The position numbers and the translations under genes are program-made. 64,000 bases of DNA from Lumnitzera littorea (taxonomy: Eukaryota > Streptophyta > Magnoliopsida > Myrtales > Combretaceae), in the NCBI GenBank assembly GCA_024138015.1, contig JAMXBB010000003.1:79221644-79285643 (forward strand), in the 5' to 3' direction. Shown one piece after another: positions 47,496-60,953 of the stretch. Each line of letters begins with the position of its first letter. Positions within the stretch are counted from its first letter, which is position 1. The notes below the pieces were generated by a model that was given only the letters and a program-made list of their open reading frames with translations, was not told the DNA's origin and ran no database searches.

Positions 47496-49028
47496 TGTTG
47501 AGTTTTTCCATAATATATTTTGATGATAATAAAAAGATGAGAATGAATTTAATAAGTTCTTTGAGTATGTAGGATGTCTTAAAGAAAAGAAGTGTTAAGA
47601 AGGAATATATGTTAGAATGTGTGTTGGAAAGTATATCAGTAAGAAAATAGGACAATGTAGTTAGTATACAAAATCGGGTTAAGCTGTTGTTCCTAAGTTA
47701 TTTTTTGATTAATTTCAACAAGTTAAGTCGACAAATTTGCAAAAAAGGTCTGGCTCCACTTTATTGGGTATATTAGGAAAATATACTCAATTTTGTTTCA
47801 TTAAGATGGTTAAGTTTGTAGGGATTTTAAGTTAGGTTAGTTTCAATTCTATAGAATGATTGATTAAGAGTTGAGCATTATATTCAAATATATATCAGGC
47901 ATGTTAGGAAGTTATGTTGATTAAGGTTCTGCTCAAAATTTTACAAAGTTTGTTGCAGGATTTTTTTTTTATAAGGTTGCAACTTGTTGTTGATAAAATT
48001 TTTAGGAATCTTAAGAGATTTTAGATAAATTCAACTAGATTTTTAAGAGTTATTTTAAAATTCAAATAAGATTTAGAAGAAGTTAATTGATTGTTCACGG
48101 TAGAATGCTTGATTAAGTGCCAGACTAATTTTGAAGAGCTAGCTTGATTTATCAAGATCTTATCATATCTTTTCGAACTTATCCAGTTGGTTAAGTAGTA
48201 ATCTTTAAAGTTTTTAATTTTGAAATATTCTAGAGATTACTAAACACATCCTTATGTGCAACAACCTTCAAATTATGCAAGATCGGTAAAGTAATATATT
48301 AGGAACAACAAGTTTTGAGTTTTCAAAAATTAAAAAATTTGGTTCTCATTTTCATGGGATATTTTTCCAACAACAAAGCTAATTGTGTTTGAATCAAGTT
48401 TTCTTAGAGAAAAATTAAGAACTAGCCATTTCTAATTGTCATATAGAAGATTGATTTAACATAAATTGAAACTGCACAAGATTGACAGAAGGGAATTAAG
48501 ATAAGAATTGAAATTAAAAAATCTCTCTCGTGAACAGTATCAGAAAATTTATTAGAAACTTAGTCAGAAATTAAGCAAAATTAATTTCATTATTTCATTG
48601 TTATTGTATTTGTGCGAAAATTGTAAAGAGCTACTTGATTGTATTGTCTCACTTTCTTTATAAACATTGTTAACATTATAAATTGAGTATGAGAGGATTA
48701 AGGAGTTCTTTGAGTTCTGCGTATAGCATAGGAAGAAGCTAGTGAGATAGGATAGATAGAGAAGTAATTAGATATCCTTATAATCTCTCATTGATCTTTG
48801 TTTATTAAAAATATTAGACTAGTGGAATGATACCAATGAGGAGAACCGAGTCTTCAATGGTGGAGCTGAAAGAGAGCAATAGGCAAAAGGCTAAAACTCT
48901 ATAAATTAATTGCTTATTCTTCTTTCTCCTTACTGTATTTACTTTCTAATCTTTACTATTTGTGCTTTTATTTTTGTGCCTCAAGTTAAATAACCAATTT
49001 TCAACTACTTATCATGTAATTTAAGTTA
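47496..49028 (+). mobile_element. Ty1/copia-like solo LTR inside LINE 2
   Basis: Starts TGTTGAGTTTTTCC with TATTTTGATGATAATAAA shortly after, and near 48815 has GTGGAATGATACCAATGAGG AGAACCGAG, features of SIRE/Angela-type copia LTRs. TTAAG before it (47491-47495) and at 49029-49033 may be the target duplication; the end would then read TTA in place of CA. No copia protein domain follows. Type and ends are inferred. Confidence 0.55.
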
Positions 49029-49033
49029 TTAAG

Positions 49034-51640
49034 AGAGATTTTGTTTTTAAATCTAAAATGTTTTTGTTTTTGCAAAAGATAACAATTTACTTTCCTCTTA
49101 ATATCTTACTTGAGACCTATACGAAGGATAATAAAGATGAAAATAGAGGAGAAATGATTATGAAAGATAAATAGTCAAAGTTTGTTTTTAATAGTGTAAA
49201 CCAACCGAATAAAACACTAAGCAAGAAAGTTGAGCACATAGGAAGTTTGCTATAAACAAATAGAGTAGCAAGGAAGAATAGAGAGAACAACAAGAATCAC
49301 ATTAGCCATAAGGATCATGTATCGAGAATTAAGTCTACAGTGGATGAGCAATAGGTCATTAATGTAATGTACTTAAAGGGGGCCTAATAAAAACATCCTA
49401 AAATAGTCATATTATGTATGTACCTGTAATATAAATATCGGTTTACAGGTTAGAGAATGCAAGACTCTACTAAACAAATGTTGAGTACTTCTATTCATAG
49501 TACATATAGTTGATTAATAATGAAAATAATTAAGGGAACCAATATTCCATGATCCATTAGAACTGTAGAGAATTGGTATTTCCTACCAAATAGTAAGATA
49601 AGGTAGACAAAACGTAAGAACTTATAGATGCAAAACCAAGTAAAACAAATAAAAGAACAGAAAATTCGATTTCAATGTATATATATATATATATTTTATG
49701 AAATTCATCTTATGATCTCATAGGTAAGTACACAAACATGTTATTGTTATTATTATTGTTATTTTAAATTCAGTTCATTCTAAACAAGTGCTTTTTTTTT
49801 TTTTAAGTTTCAAAATACCTATGTACAGAGTAATGAAGTTTATAGCATATTAAATTTTCGATATCCATATAATAGAAAAATAGTAAACAACGATATGATA
49901 CTGATGCCTCTGCTACTGCTTAGTCTTTTAGAACCAACTTTATTGAAATTAACATTTCACCCCTATAGTAAATGGTGGTTTTAGAAAATGCAGTTTATGC
50001 TATAATCGATGTTTTATTTTGAAAATGTGCTACATGTAATATATCAAATAACGTTGGAGTGTTGATAAATCTAGAAAGCTTGGCAAAATTAAATCCAACC
50101 ATATGTTTATATGGAAAAGAAGTTGTATTAATTTCTTAGTATTTTTTTTTTTTTTTGTGATTATAAAGAAGAAGGGATTCAAATTTGATCTATTTTACTA
50201 GAAGACTAGTGACTATACTATTTAGATACAAAACCATTAATAATTTCTTAGTATGTTACATGTGGGTAAATTTACTTATAAAAACTATCATAGTAATAAG
50301 CATAACATTGATGTTCGAATTAGCCTATTTAAAGGTTTATTATTATTATTATTGTTATTATTATTATTATAATGTTCAAGTTTATTCTTCTTTTTCTGTT
50401 TTCTTTTTTCCTAACATTAAGAGGCAAGCCTTTCATTCTTATTATACAAGCATATATGTATATTCATATACTTAAGGCGAGCCTTTGTTCCTACAATTAA
50501 CTTTCTACGGTTTCTAATTAAGTTATTGTAAATAATTTTCCTTACCGCTAATCATTTCATATGATTGTAATGTTATATTGGCATGTATGCTTGAGTTCTA
50601 TTAATTAAAGATGAATACATTTAAGATCTACAGCAACCATTTCCGTACAATTTAACTTTAATTTAGTTATGATATGAATGATTGCATCATAACATAAAAT
50701 CCTTTAGGAATGCTCTATCAGCATAGGTTTAAGAACACATCAATATCAGTATAAGATCTTGTGAAGACCCGTTGGCAAATATAAGTTACGCATTTGTACG
50801 ACTTATATTCAGATGTTTCTGAACTCCTCATACACTTTTCTTAAAGGTAATGTCCTAATCTAAATTTTTGGAAAAACCACTGTTTTGAAGAAACTTCATC
50901 GGCATAATCTAATGCGTGGAGATTTACACATGTATAAGTTTCATAATGATCCAAATGGAGGGAACATAGGTTGTTATGCTTTCTGTAGGTGGTTGTGGCC
51001 ATGATTATGTAGTAACCCTTTATATGCAATTATCCTAATAAATTTAAATTTTATATGTACGTCTCACAAAATTATTTTTCATACATATGTACATGCTTAT
51101 TGTAAAATGATTTCGAAGTTCTCTATAAAAGCCTCTTTTTTTTTTTTTTTCTTGACAAGATATACTATTCATATTAAAATAAGCTTTTTATTTACATTAT
51201 ATGATGATAATTTAAAATTTAATAGTCCAATATTTAGGAATAAGGAATCCCTTTTTATAATACCACAAATCTTGTAATGTTAATCTTGATAAGGTTAAAG
51301 TGGTTTATACTCATTGAGCCAACGTTTAGCTAGTATCTTCTTTGGAATTAAATGTCGTATATTTCTGTAACACATGAAGATCCACATAGTTCCCAAAACT
51401 TTAATTAAGTTTTTCAACACACTATCGACGTATGCTATTATTCAGTAACGTGGTCAGTATTAGTGTGATCAATGTACATTCACATATATATCTTCTCTAT
51501 TGTTTTCTTACAACATTACAAATATATGTTGATATAATTTATGACTGTATCCTCATAATCCATTTCCATATTAGGGTTTCGGTAAATTAAAAACTTGGAG
51601 TCACAAATTTCAATAGAAATTTTTTTGGGATTTCACAATT
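49034..51640. other. Unassigned DNA inside LINE 2
   Basis: AT-rich, with a TA run (49676-49692), ATT-type microsatellites (49741-49765, 50337-50372) and T-runs. 49180-49390 might be LINE ORF1 tail sequence (ARKNRENNKNHISHKDH). The rest matches nothing I recognise and is probably a further decayed insertion, since LINE coding resumes after it. Confidence 0.45.
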
Positions 51641-51649
51641 AACCTGGTA

Positions 51650-52090
51650 GGCACACTTGAAAGATGGCTTAACAAATGTACTCGTGGAGATGTTGAGCAC
51701 TCGAAGATTGAATAGTCAAGGGAGAAGGAGATTCCAAATTCAACATCTGGAATGCCAGATCATGGCACCCCAGGAAAGGATTGTCATGGAGGGAGCGATC
51801 ATGAGAATTTATACATTGAGGGAGGCAAAGTTAGTAATCCTAACTACGAGAGAACCAAATCTACTAAACCCCCTAAGTACTCTAGAGAACTGGCTTCCAA
51901 CTTGCAAATGGATAACGAAAAAAAATCCTTATGAAAACAAATGTTATTCTGGAGTTGCCAATATTTCTAACAATACAAATCATGAACGAAGAGGAAGCGC
52001 AACACTAGATGATCAGCCCAAAAGCGCAAACACCCCTAATGGTGATGGTGGAAGTGAGACCACGTTGGATGAGGTTGGGGGTGCTTAGAA
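51650..52090 (+). pseudogene. Probable LINE 2 ORF1 C-terminal part
   Basis: Two overlapping frames (51657-52088, 51752-51934) lie just before the ORF2 endonuclease. They are charged and low in hydrophobic residues (HENLYIEGGKVSNPNYERTK; DDQPKSANTPNGDGGSE), as expected for the variable tail of ORF1. Assignment rests on position. Confidence 0.45.
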
Positions 52091-52159
52091 TGAGGTACCC
52101 TCGTGCAAGTCTCCTAACTTGGTATGAAGTGATGACATCGGTTTAAACCTTACTCTAAT

Positions 52160-53753
52160 GGATATGGAGGACATAGGAGTTAAATACGTTCCATTCAAGA
52201 TTCTCGCCTAGAACACGAGGGGAGTAGGAGTAGGAGTAGAAAGGAGAAGAAATGCAAATAGAGAGCTAAAGAGATGGCATGATTCAGATGTGTTGATCTT
52301 ACTTGAGACCAGAATGAGAAGTGAGATTGCAGGCCTGGTTGAAAATCAACTCGACTACACCGACATGGTTTGTGTGGAGGTAACCGGGCTTAGTGAAGGT
52401 ATCATAATTATTTGGGACATGAAGAGGGTTGAGATCATAAAGTTATTCACATCGTAGCAGGAAGTCCATATGCGCATGAAGTTACCCTTTTCCTCTTAAT
52501 TTTGGTTTTGTTCCGCAATTAACGCTAGCCTTAAATGGAATGAAAGAAAATTATTATGTTGAATTTAGAAAAGGTAGCCGAGTTTCTAGATGTACCATGG
52601 ATTATTATTGGTGACTTTAATGAAGTAGTTTCTAATGATGAGAAATGGGCTGGGACTAGAATAAACAAAAAATAGAGCTAACCTATACCAAAATTGCATA
52701 AACAATTGTGGTATGCTCGATTTGGGCTTTGTAGGCCTAGCTTTCACTTGGAATAGTATGAGCAAAAATCTAGATGATCTTAAAAAGCCGAGAATAGATA
52801 GGGCTTGGCTGAATGCTAAGTGGCTAAAAGTGTTTCCTAACTCAAAACTGTTCCACTTAGTACTCTTCATTGAAAAATTGAGAGTATGGAATAAGGGGTT
52901 GCTAGATTTATTTCAAAGAGGAAAAAACAAGTCCAACATGCCTTGGAACAAATAGTATATGATATTATTAGGAAGCCATCCTAAGAACTCTTCAATAGGT
53001 ATTTTTATTGGGAGGAGATTGATCAGTTGTACAAAAATGAGGAGATACTTTAGGCAAATAAAGCTAGCACAAATTAGTTAATTAAGGGAGAGAGGAACAT
53101 AAAGTTTTTTTTACCTAAGTACATTGGCAAGTAGATCAAAGACTAAAATCTATGGCCTCTATGACCTATTTAAGAATTGGGTAACGGATGAAAAGGAGAC
53201 TAAGGTCATGATTATTGATTTTACTATTGAAAAAGTTTGTTGCTATAATAGAAGTATCTTACTAGAGCTAGGGGGGCTAGTCCTAGAGGAAGAAGATAAA
53301 GTCTTGTTAGATGCAGAGATCACTGGGTAAGAAATATATAAGGTTGTTAGGAGCATTCGGGTAGAAAAATCTTTAAGGGTTGATGGCCTTCATATGAGGT
53401 TTTTTCAAGAGTGCTGGGATATAGTAGCAAAGTCAATATTAAGGCAAGTCAAGGAGGCTTTCCACAGCTAGCAACCCTAATAGTTCTTATGCTAAAGAAA
53501 GTGGGGGCAAATAATTTAAATGATTTCAGGCCGATAAGCCTTTATACTACGATCTACAAAATCATCACAAAAATTCTAATTAGAAGGCTAAAGAACTGTC
53601 TTGATAAAATCATAAGTCGAATGTAAGCAAGTTATATTCTTGGAAGATCTACAATAGATAATGCAATACTTTTGAGAGGATTGATGGAAAGATTTGCAAG
53701 AAAGAAAGGGGAAAAAGGATGGGTTATGTTGAAGCTTAATCTCCATAAGGCAT
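52160..53753 (+). pseudogene. LINE 2 ORF2 5' part: endonuclease and RT fingers (broken)
   Basis: The endonuclease opens with MDMEDIGVKYVPFKILA and NTRGVG, then LKRWHDSDVLILLETRMRSE and, after a frame change, PWIIIGDFNEVVSNDEKWAG and FTWNSMSKNL, PRIDRAWLN. RT begins near 53330 (RSIRVEKSLRVDGLHMRFFQ) and continues NNLNDFRPISLYTTIYKIIT and WVMLKLNLHKAY, where the long LTR was inserted at 53754. Confidence 0.86.
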
Positions 53754-56363
53754 ATGTAAGTCTCATATATGCACGACTAGGTTTTGAGTAATTTATTTAA
53801 AGCATTCGGAAAAATAAGTCGATTTGATTAGGTAATCTGATTCAGCTAGAAACTTAATAAGAGTTTAGTAATATTAGTCCAAGAGACTTTGTGAACTCAG
53901 AATTCAAAAGTATAATAAAATATTAAAAATATAATTAAAGTGAAAATTTACTATATATATATATCAGAAACATGCGAATTAGGTATCGATAGTTAACGAA
54001 CCTTTAGAGATAAATTATAAAAGTAATAAAATTATTAATATATATAAAATAATATATAAAAGACATATATATATACATCACATATAATTAATATATAAAT
54101 ACATATACTAGTAATTATTAAAAATACCTAAACATATATAAATTTTACTAAATAAATAAAGAAAATGTAGGAAATTTGTTAAAAAATTCCAAGACCAATA
54201 GGAAACATCCCTAAAGGCATCACAAATTAAGAACTTAGTTGAGATTTGCTTGAGAAGGTGGAATGTCATGTAGGAACATCTAATATATGGGGGGGAAATG
54301 CATGTAATAGGAGTAGAAAATTCGAAAACCCTATTAAACCATCTTATAAAAATGCCAAGTCTCTTCTTAATGAAATTTTGGTTCATTTAGTTAAAAAAAA
54401 AAAAAAATCTTAGGAGAGAGAAATGGAGAGAGGAAGTGATAAGGGAAAATTTAGGGGAATATAGTGTAAAATAGGGGGTTAAGGAGTTTTTGGAGAAAAT
54501 CAATAGTTAGAAGTGGAACGAGGTCACCATTTGAAGGAGTGGCAGGTGCTTAGTTTAGTTGATAAGTCCCCTCCATCCTACAGTAGCCGAAGTACCAAGT
54601 TATGGTGAGTGTCTGATTTGAATTGTTTTTTACTAAAATTTGAGAAAAATATCAAACAAACTCCAAAAATATATATGTAGTTTTATTGAGGTTTTGGAAC
54701 TTTGGGTGAGCTAGATCATATGGAAAGTAGTAAGATGGAGAAATAGTAGTAAAGTCAGAAACTCTATCATAAATTAGGTGTAACTCGGTGTTAAATATTT
54801 AGAGTATACTAAAAACTGGACCTAGGTTAGAAAGTGGATTATATTTGGGCATTACTTCCTTTCTAAAGTTAGAACAAAAGTCAGAAATTCTCTAAATAAG
54901 AACCTAATATAGGACAGTAGCTTAGAACCTTAATTAGAAAACTAGGTCAGAAACTATCTCACTTAACTAAAAACTTAATAAATAGTTAAAGAACTCACTT
55001 AACTCAAATTAAAAACAAGCCTAATATTGAAAATAAATTCTTGCTTCATATGGTCAAAACTAAAATTGTGTATTAAGTTTTAGGGAATTGTTAATAAGGA
55101 CATGCATGACCACTAAGGATAAAGTTATACTACATCAAGGTAAGTAGGATCAATGTTTTATAATATTTTGGAGTATTATTTTATAATACTTAGAAGCTAG
55201 GGTATGTGTTTGGCTTATAGTTATAATTTAGATGGTTGTACATATGCCATACATGTGCTTAAGTCTTGCTTTACTGTTGCTGTGCGAGTTGAGCTCCATA
55301 CTATGGTTGTTTTCTATATTCTTTTTTATTTAGATTGTTTGAATTGGTTGATCACCTAAAAAACGAACTAACTAAAACTCGGCTTAACTTCTAATCTATT
55401 ATACATTATAACCCGCTAAAGGTAACAACTAGAATTCTTGGGTCAAACATGGACCCTTTCGATGGAGATAGTTGAATTGGTCCATTCCTAACCATTGGTC
55501 AAACTAAGCAATAGGAGAGGAGGTTACGATAAGATTGGAGGCCATGGTTCAAAGGTGGTTTCGGGTTTAGGGTGTTTTTTATTAGACAAGTTCTAATTTA
55601 GTTTCGATTCATGAGTATGCAACATTAAACCTTTCAACTCGAATTAAAGTAAGTGTAATTTTTTTAATCTCATGATAAATAAGATAACATTGTGCGATGG
55701 TATTTACTTGTACATGCATTGCATGTAACTAACTTGATTGAAAACTCTATTTGTGATGTGCTAAATACATACGTCTATCTCTATCTTGCTTACTAAGCAA
55801 GTTGTTGCTTATTTCCCTATAGTTATTTTGTAGGTTTTAGGTAGATCTACAATCATACCACCTAAATTCCAAAAGATTAGAAAACGGGGTCGGGAAGTGA
55901 GGATCATGAAGAATTGGCCAAAATTTGTTCTAGATGGCAATTTCACTAACCTTTAGGAAAACTACTAAGCTCTCTTTAAGTGGCTTTCTAGTTTTCCACT
56001 ACTAATATGTATGTTGAGTTTTATAGACTTGTGGACTTTTATAATTCTCTTCTTGGATTTATTATCTTTCCCTTGCAAATATAATTTGTAAATACTTGTC
56101 AACTTTGAAATATTTTTTCGAGAATCATCAACAAAACTCAATGCCATTAGAAAGATTTAGTTACAAATTCATCTTTAACAATCATTTTAAATATTATACC
56201 GCAGGTTTATAATAGGTAGATATAGAATTGGATGGTTCAAAGTGGTTGAGTTGGATTTATCTTGTATGAACCAGATTTAGGATAACAGTTGCGAGATTAG
56301 TTTTTATCTTAAAATGATTTACACAATATAGATATTACAACTCCACCTCTTCAAGGCGTGATA
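53754..56363 (+). mobile_element. Long solo LTR no. 3 (about 2.6 kb) inside LINE 2
   Basis: Starts TGTAAGTCTCAT and ends AAGGCGTGATA. It splits the RT frame at KAY/DRIEW: removing 53754-56368 restores AAG GCA TAT GAT AGA ATT GAG. The implied 5-bp target duplication, GCATA left and GTAAG right, is poorly preserved (2 of 5). No coding domain. A TATAAAAA near 54346 fits plus orientation. End sequences match long solo LTRs no. 1 and no. 2 in type. Confidence 0.72.
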
Positions 56364-56368
56364 GTAAG

Positions 56369-58720
56369 TGATAGAATTGAGTGGAACTTTGTTAGAGAGG
56401 CTGGACTTCCCAAATACTTGATCAATCTAGTAGGATCATACTTAGCTACTTCATCCATATCACTCCTAGTCAATAACGAAATGATTAAGCAATTTCTTGC
56501 GACTAGAGGGTTTAGCCAAGGAGATCATATATCTCCATACTTATTCAATGTTGCCGTAGAACTACTAAATAGGTGGATAGGGGCAAATTGGTGGAAACTT
56601 GTTAGTTTAAAAGGATTAAACTTTAGCATTTCACACCCATTCTTTATTGATGATGTTCTCTTGTTTGGAGAAGCCTTAGAAGAGAATGTTAAAAATATGA
56701 TGCTCATGATAAACATATTTAGAGAGATCTCTAACGAAAGATGAATGTGGATGAGCAAAGGAGGAGAGAGATTAAGCAAGCTATAGGGCTTAGGGAAGAA
56801 CCGAGAATCTATTTGGGTTTTCTATCACAATAAATGGAAGGATAAGGAAGAAGGATGTATAATTTATCCTAGATCAGATCAAGACAAAGCTAATAGGTTG
56901 GAAGGCATATAAATTGAGCATGGCAAGGAGATATACTCTTGTCAAGTTAGTAGTTGAGGACCTTCTAGGGTACTACATGCAGGTATACAAGTTACCATGT
57001 TCTCTCTTGGATGAGGCGGAGAAGCTAATTCAGAATTTCTTTTGGGGATCGACAAATGAAAGAAGGAAATTGCATGGAGTAGCATGGAATAAGGTAGCAA
57101 AGCCTAAGGAACTAGGAGGAACAGGAATTTGGGACTTGAAAAAAAGAGAAATAAAGCGTTCTTGGCTAAAATCATATGTAAAGTCAAGACAAAAAACTTA
57201 ATCTAGGCAAAGTGTATAAGAAATAGATGGCTGAAAAGCATAAGAGAGCAAGGAAATAACCTAAGGAAGACGACTTCTCCAACTTTAAAGGAATGCATGA
57301 AAGTGCAAAAATTGATGGAACAGTACATGGTATACAGACTAGGAAGTGGGGAAAATTTGAACTTCTGGTTCATGAACTGGACGGGGAAAGGATCACCAAG
57401 AAGCCTAATCCAGGGTCCACTTACAAGAGAAAGCCAGGACATTTCCTTAGCAGAAGCCTAGATTGACATAGATACTTGGAATGAGAATTCGAGAGGTTAC
57501 CCGATTGATTAAGAGATTGGAGCTTTGCTTGGGAGTCATATTCTAGTTGAAGAGGAAGAGGAAGATAAAATCTGCTGGAGGCTTGAGACTAATTGTGAAG
57601 TTTCAGTCAACTCTGCTTATTATGAGTTATGCAAGGAGGAGGGACAGAAGGAAGTAGACAGTTGGATATGGAGCTTGAAGACACACCCAATAATTAAGTT
57701 CTTCCTTTTGAGATGCACAAATAAAGGTTTAGTCACTAAAGACAACCTGATCAAGAGAGGGTTCAATGTAGATCCAACGTGCTGTTTGTGTAGAAGGGAA
57801 GATGAATCTCTACAACACCTTATGATGAATTGCGACAAAAAAAAAAACAATTTTGGAGGAGTTTTAACAGGTCAAAGAAATTCGAGGACTCTTTCGCAAT
57901 GGAATTGCCGAAGTGGATCAAGAACAGTGCAAAGCAAAAGGAGGAAGGGAAATCTGGAATCTGTCCTTGTAATGTTAGATTTGTGTTTCATCTATGGAAC
58001 ATCTGGAATGAGAGGAATAGAATATTATTGCAGAATGGTAAAGGAAAATCATATCTAGAAAATGGGAAGGCTAAAGCAAAAGAATTCTGGGCACACCTGA
58101 AGAGAGACATAAAGGACCATCACACACAGGATAGGAATATTACATAGAACCTCCACCAACAGCGGGATACTTAAAGATAAACTGTGATGCAACGTTCAAG
58201 GAAGATAAACAGAGTGCTGCTATAGGAGGAATTGCAAGGACTGAGGAAGGGATTTGCGTTGCTAGCTTTATGAAGACAATAGCAGTGGCATCACCTTTAG
58301 AAGCTGAGATCTGGACCATATTCTGGAGTATGAGAACAGCTGATAGTAGGGGGACGAGACAACATCGTCATTGAATCTGACTCAATGGAAGCTATAAAGC
58401 ATATAATCGATACTGCAGGTAATCAGTGTCTTTCTCCTAACGTTATTAATCTGTGCAGGCAATACTACCAGATGAAGAGAAGCTAGAAACTGATATGGAT
58501 GACGAGGAAGATGAATGAAGCTGCGCATGGATTGGCAAAAGTGGCTCCAGAGAAACGAAGGAACTGCGATTTTGATGGACTTTTACCAGAGGACGTTTCT
58601 AATTGTCTCTCAGATGCTGATCAGGTAAATTTTGTTGTTTCGGATGGGAATTCTGGTTGTTTGAATTATAGGGAGAATATGACTCTTGTAGCTATGAATG
58701 ATTTTGGTGCGTGCAGATGA
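56369..58720 (+). pseudogene. LINE 2 ORF2 3' part: RT palm, zinc-binding region, RNase H
   Basis: 56369-56740 is a clean RT palm stretch (DRIEWNFVREAGLPKYLINL, SISLLVNNE, GFSQGDHISPYLFNVAVELL) with an intact F-I-D-D box at 56643-56654. 57525-57850 carries the zinc-binding region (CTNKGLVTKDNLIKRG, CCLCRREDESLQHLMMNC). 58150-58560 is RNase H (LKINCDATFKEDKQSAAIGG, PLEAEIWTI, IESDSMEAIKHII, RKMNEAAHGLAK) with frame changes. It ends at about 58720. Confidence 0.86.
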
Positions 58721-58820
58721 CATATGCTCTTCCTGACTTTGTTTTCTTTTTGCTGTTATAATAATATTCATGTTCATCGAAGGAAAAAAAATAAAAAATA
58801 AAAAAACTTGTTATCATAAA

Positions 58821-60272
58821 TAGCACATCCAGAGAATTTTCCGAAAGTAAATTATTAATTTCTAATTAGTGGGATTTCATTTAATATTATTCCCTATTGA
58901 AATTAAATGTTTTGCATTAAAGAGATACTGATTCATACTGCCCAATATGCGACATCACTTTGAATTTATATTTGAAGCAATGGTTGTAGGTTCTATCTTA
59001 TTACAATTTGTTTCAGCTTAATTATCTTGTTGGCGATTGATATGCCATGAAATGTTGAAACTTTCAAGTAATTATGTATTTATAATACTAATTTTGAGTT
59101 TATAAGTCTAAACAAATTTACGGAGAGATTGTTTTAAATACTGTACTTTTCAAGTTTATTCAATTGATTACGCTTATAAATTAGCTCGCAATGTATGTTT
59201 GTATAGCTAATTACCATCTGTGTTTTTCTATTCAAACATTGTGAGTAATAATATCAAACTTTTTCCAATGAATAAATTTGAAAAACCTAGTACAAAGAAC
59301 AAGTTTAGCAAATAATATTACCAAGGATGATAAAAGAAAAAAATTCTACAAGTTTTATCATAATTGTATATGTTTATGGAAAGTGTCCAAATTCATATTT
59401 ATATTCAGCAATAGATGTAAAATCAATAGAATACATAACTAGAGAATCAATCTTATCTTATATAGGTCAATATTAGTGCTACTCATAGGTAAATATCCAC
59501 TTATTATTATTTATATTATTTAATCCTAAAGAGATTTATGTAATTACTTTTGGTATATCACCACTGAAAATTACCTATCTATCCTCAATTTATATTATTC
59601 AATAAAAATACTAATATTAAGAATATATTACAACTTAATGAATTCCAACCTGATTCATAGATAAATTTATCAATATACTCATATTCTTTTTCCTCCTAGT
59701 TCCTCTTTCTCTCTTTCCATATAAAAGCCAATAGCCAATATATTATTCGAAATCCATGGAACTATAACTCCATCGGAAAGCCTATTGGTTATTCCACGTT
59801 TATGGTGAGAAATGTAAATATATTATTCCAAATCCATGGAACTATAACTCCATCAGAAAGCCTATTGGTTATTCCACTTTTATGGTGAGAAATGTAACTC
59901 CTTGAAACAGCAATGTAACTGCTCAAAGAAGCCTATTGCTTATTCCACCTTTACTGGCATCATGTCATCTTTGCACGTTCAAATACTAACTATTGAAGAC
60001 TATAAAGTGTAACTCCTCGACATTAATTTGTTTTTATTGGACTCACTACCAAAAACTGAAACTCCTCACTATTAATTTATTTTCATTGGACTCTCCGGTA
60101 TCTATTTTTATTTTTATATTTTTTCCCATCCGACTCTCCCAATATTATTTGTTTTCATTCTAACTTCCTCGACATTAAAGTATATATTACTTCGACTAGG
60201 TATATACCAACATATGTATACATATATGTATGCATTATTTCAATCATGGTGTTATCAATTACCTTTAGAGGA
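58821..60272. other. Intergenic AT-rich DNA
   Basis: No gene recognised. It contains the 80-bp duplication at 59737-59897 and, at 60005-60180, repeated AACTCCTCGACATTAATTTG-like lines that suggest a worn repeat. Confidence 0.55.
59737..59897. repeat. 80-bp tandem duplication
   Basis: Two nearly identical copies, starting at 59737 and 59817 (AATATATTATTCGAAATCC ... TATGGTGAGAAATGTAA). A shorter third match (AAGCCTATTGCTTATTCCAC) follows near 59928. Confidence 0.88.
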
Positions 60273-60751
60273 TGTTGATAGGGCTCTTTAGATATGGATC
60301 TTTCAAGTCTGTCCAAATCTAATATGTCTCAACATTTAGGGCTCGCCGCTCTAAGCCCAAGCCCTAAACCATCTTGATCGGGTCCAAGAAACTCTTTAAC
60401 GACTACAAGACATCGGCTAAGAATAAGAGACTAAGTCAACGACCACTTCTAACATATATGGGATACATTAGACATCACAAGCTTACTCTTCCATACTTGT
60501 AAGAGAAGATTTTGCTTACTAACTGTCGATAGTACTTCACCATAAATATCAGGTCATCACCTAAAGGTATATTACTTGACACTTTGCGCAGTTAATTCTG
60601 TCTATTGCTCTTAAGCATTCCTTACTCTCTAAAACACGTTACTGACTTAAGCATCGAAGTAATTACGTTGGTCAATACCCCTGTGTCCCCTCATAGTATT
60701 TTATTTTGCAGGCTTATTGAACGTGCAAAGCTCAATTTTTACTGGCAAATA
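60273..60751 (+). repeat. Probable 5' LTR of element D
   Basis: Begins TGTTGATAGGGCTC and ends ACTGGCAAATA (usual ACA changed to ATA), just before the leader motif. Edges are inferred from termini and position only. Confidence 0.55.
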
Positions 60752-60953
60752 CCTTGAGACGACATTTAGCACCGTTTATGAGAAATTGAATTCCTACACA
60801 AAATACCCCAAACACACTAAACACATTCCCTACACGCAATTCTTGGATATTATGTCTTACTACGACAATCAAGAGAACACCTAATTGGTGAATAACCAAC
60901 CCATAGAGAATTAGCCCCTCTTAAGGGAAACATTAGAGGAGTGCTTAGAGCGC

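Larger units (their letters stand above)
46024..58806 (+). mobile_element. LINE 2: L1-type element with RNase H and clear target duplication
   Basis: AACTTGTTATCATAAA occurs at 46008-46023 and again after the A-rich tail at 58805-58820, a 16-bp target duplication (first two bases could belong to the tail). Inside: ORF1 (46225 onward), endonuclease (52160-52860), RT (53330-53753 and 56369-57200), zinc-binding region (57525-57850), RNase H (58150-58560) and tail at 58780-58806. Insertions at 47496-about 51640 and 53754-56363 split it; without them it is about 6 kb. Frames are broken. Confidence 0.9.
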
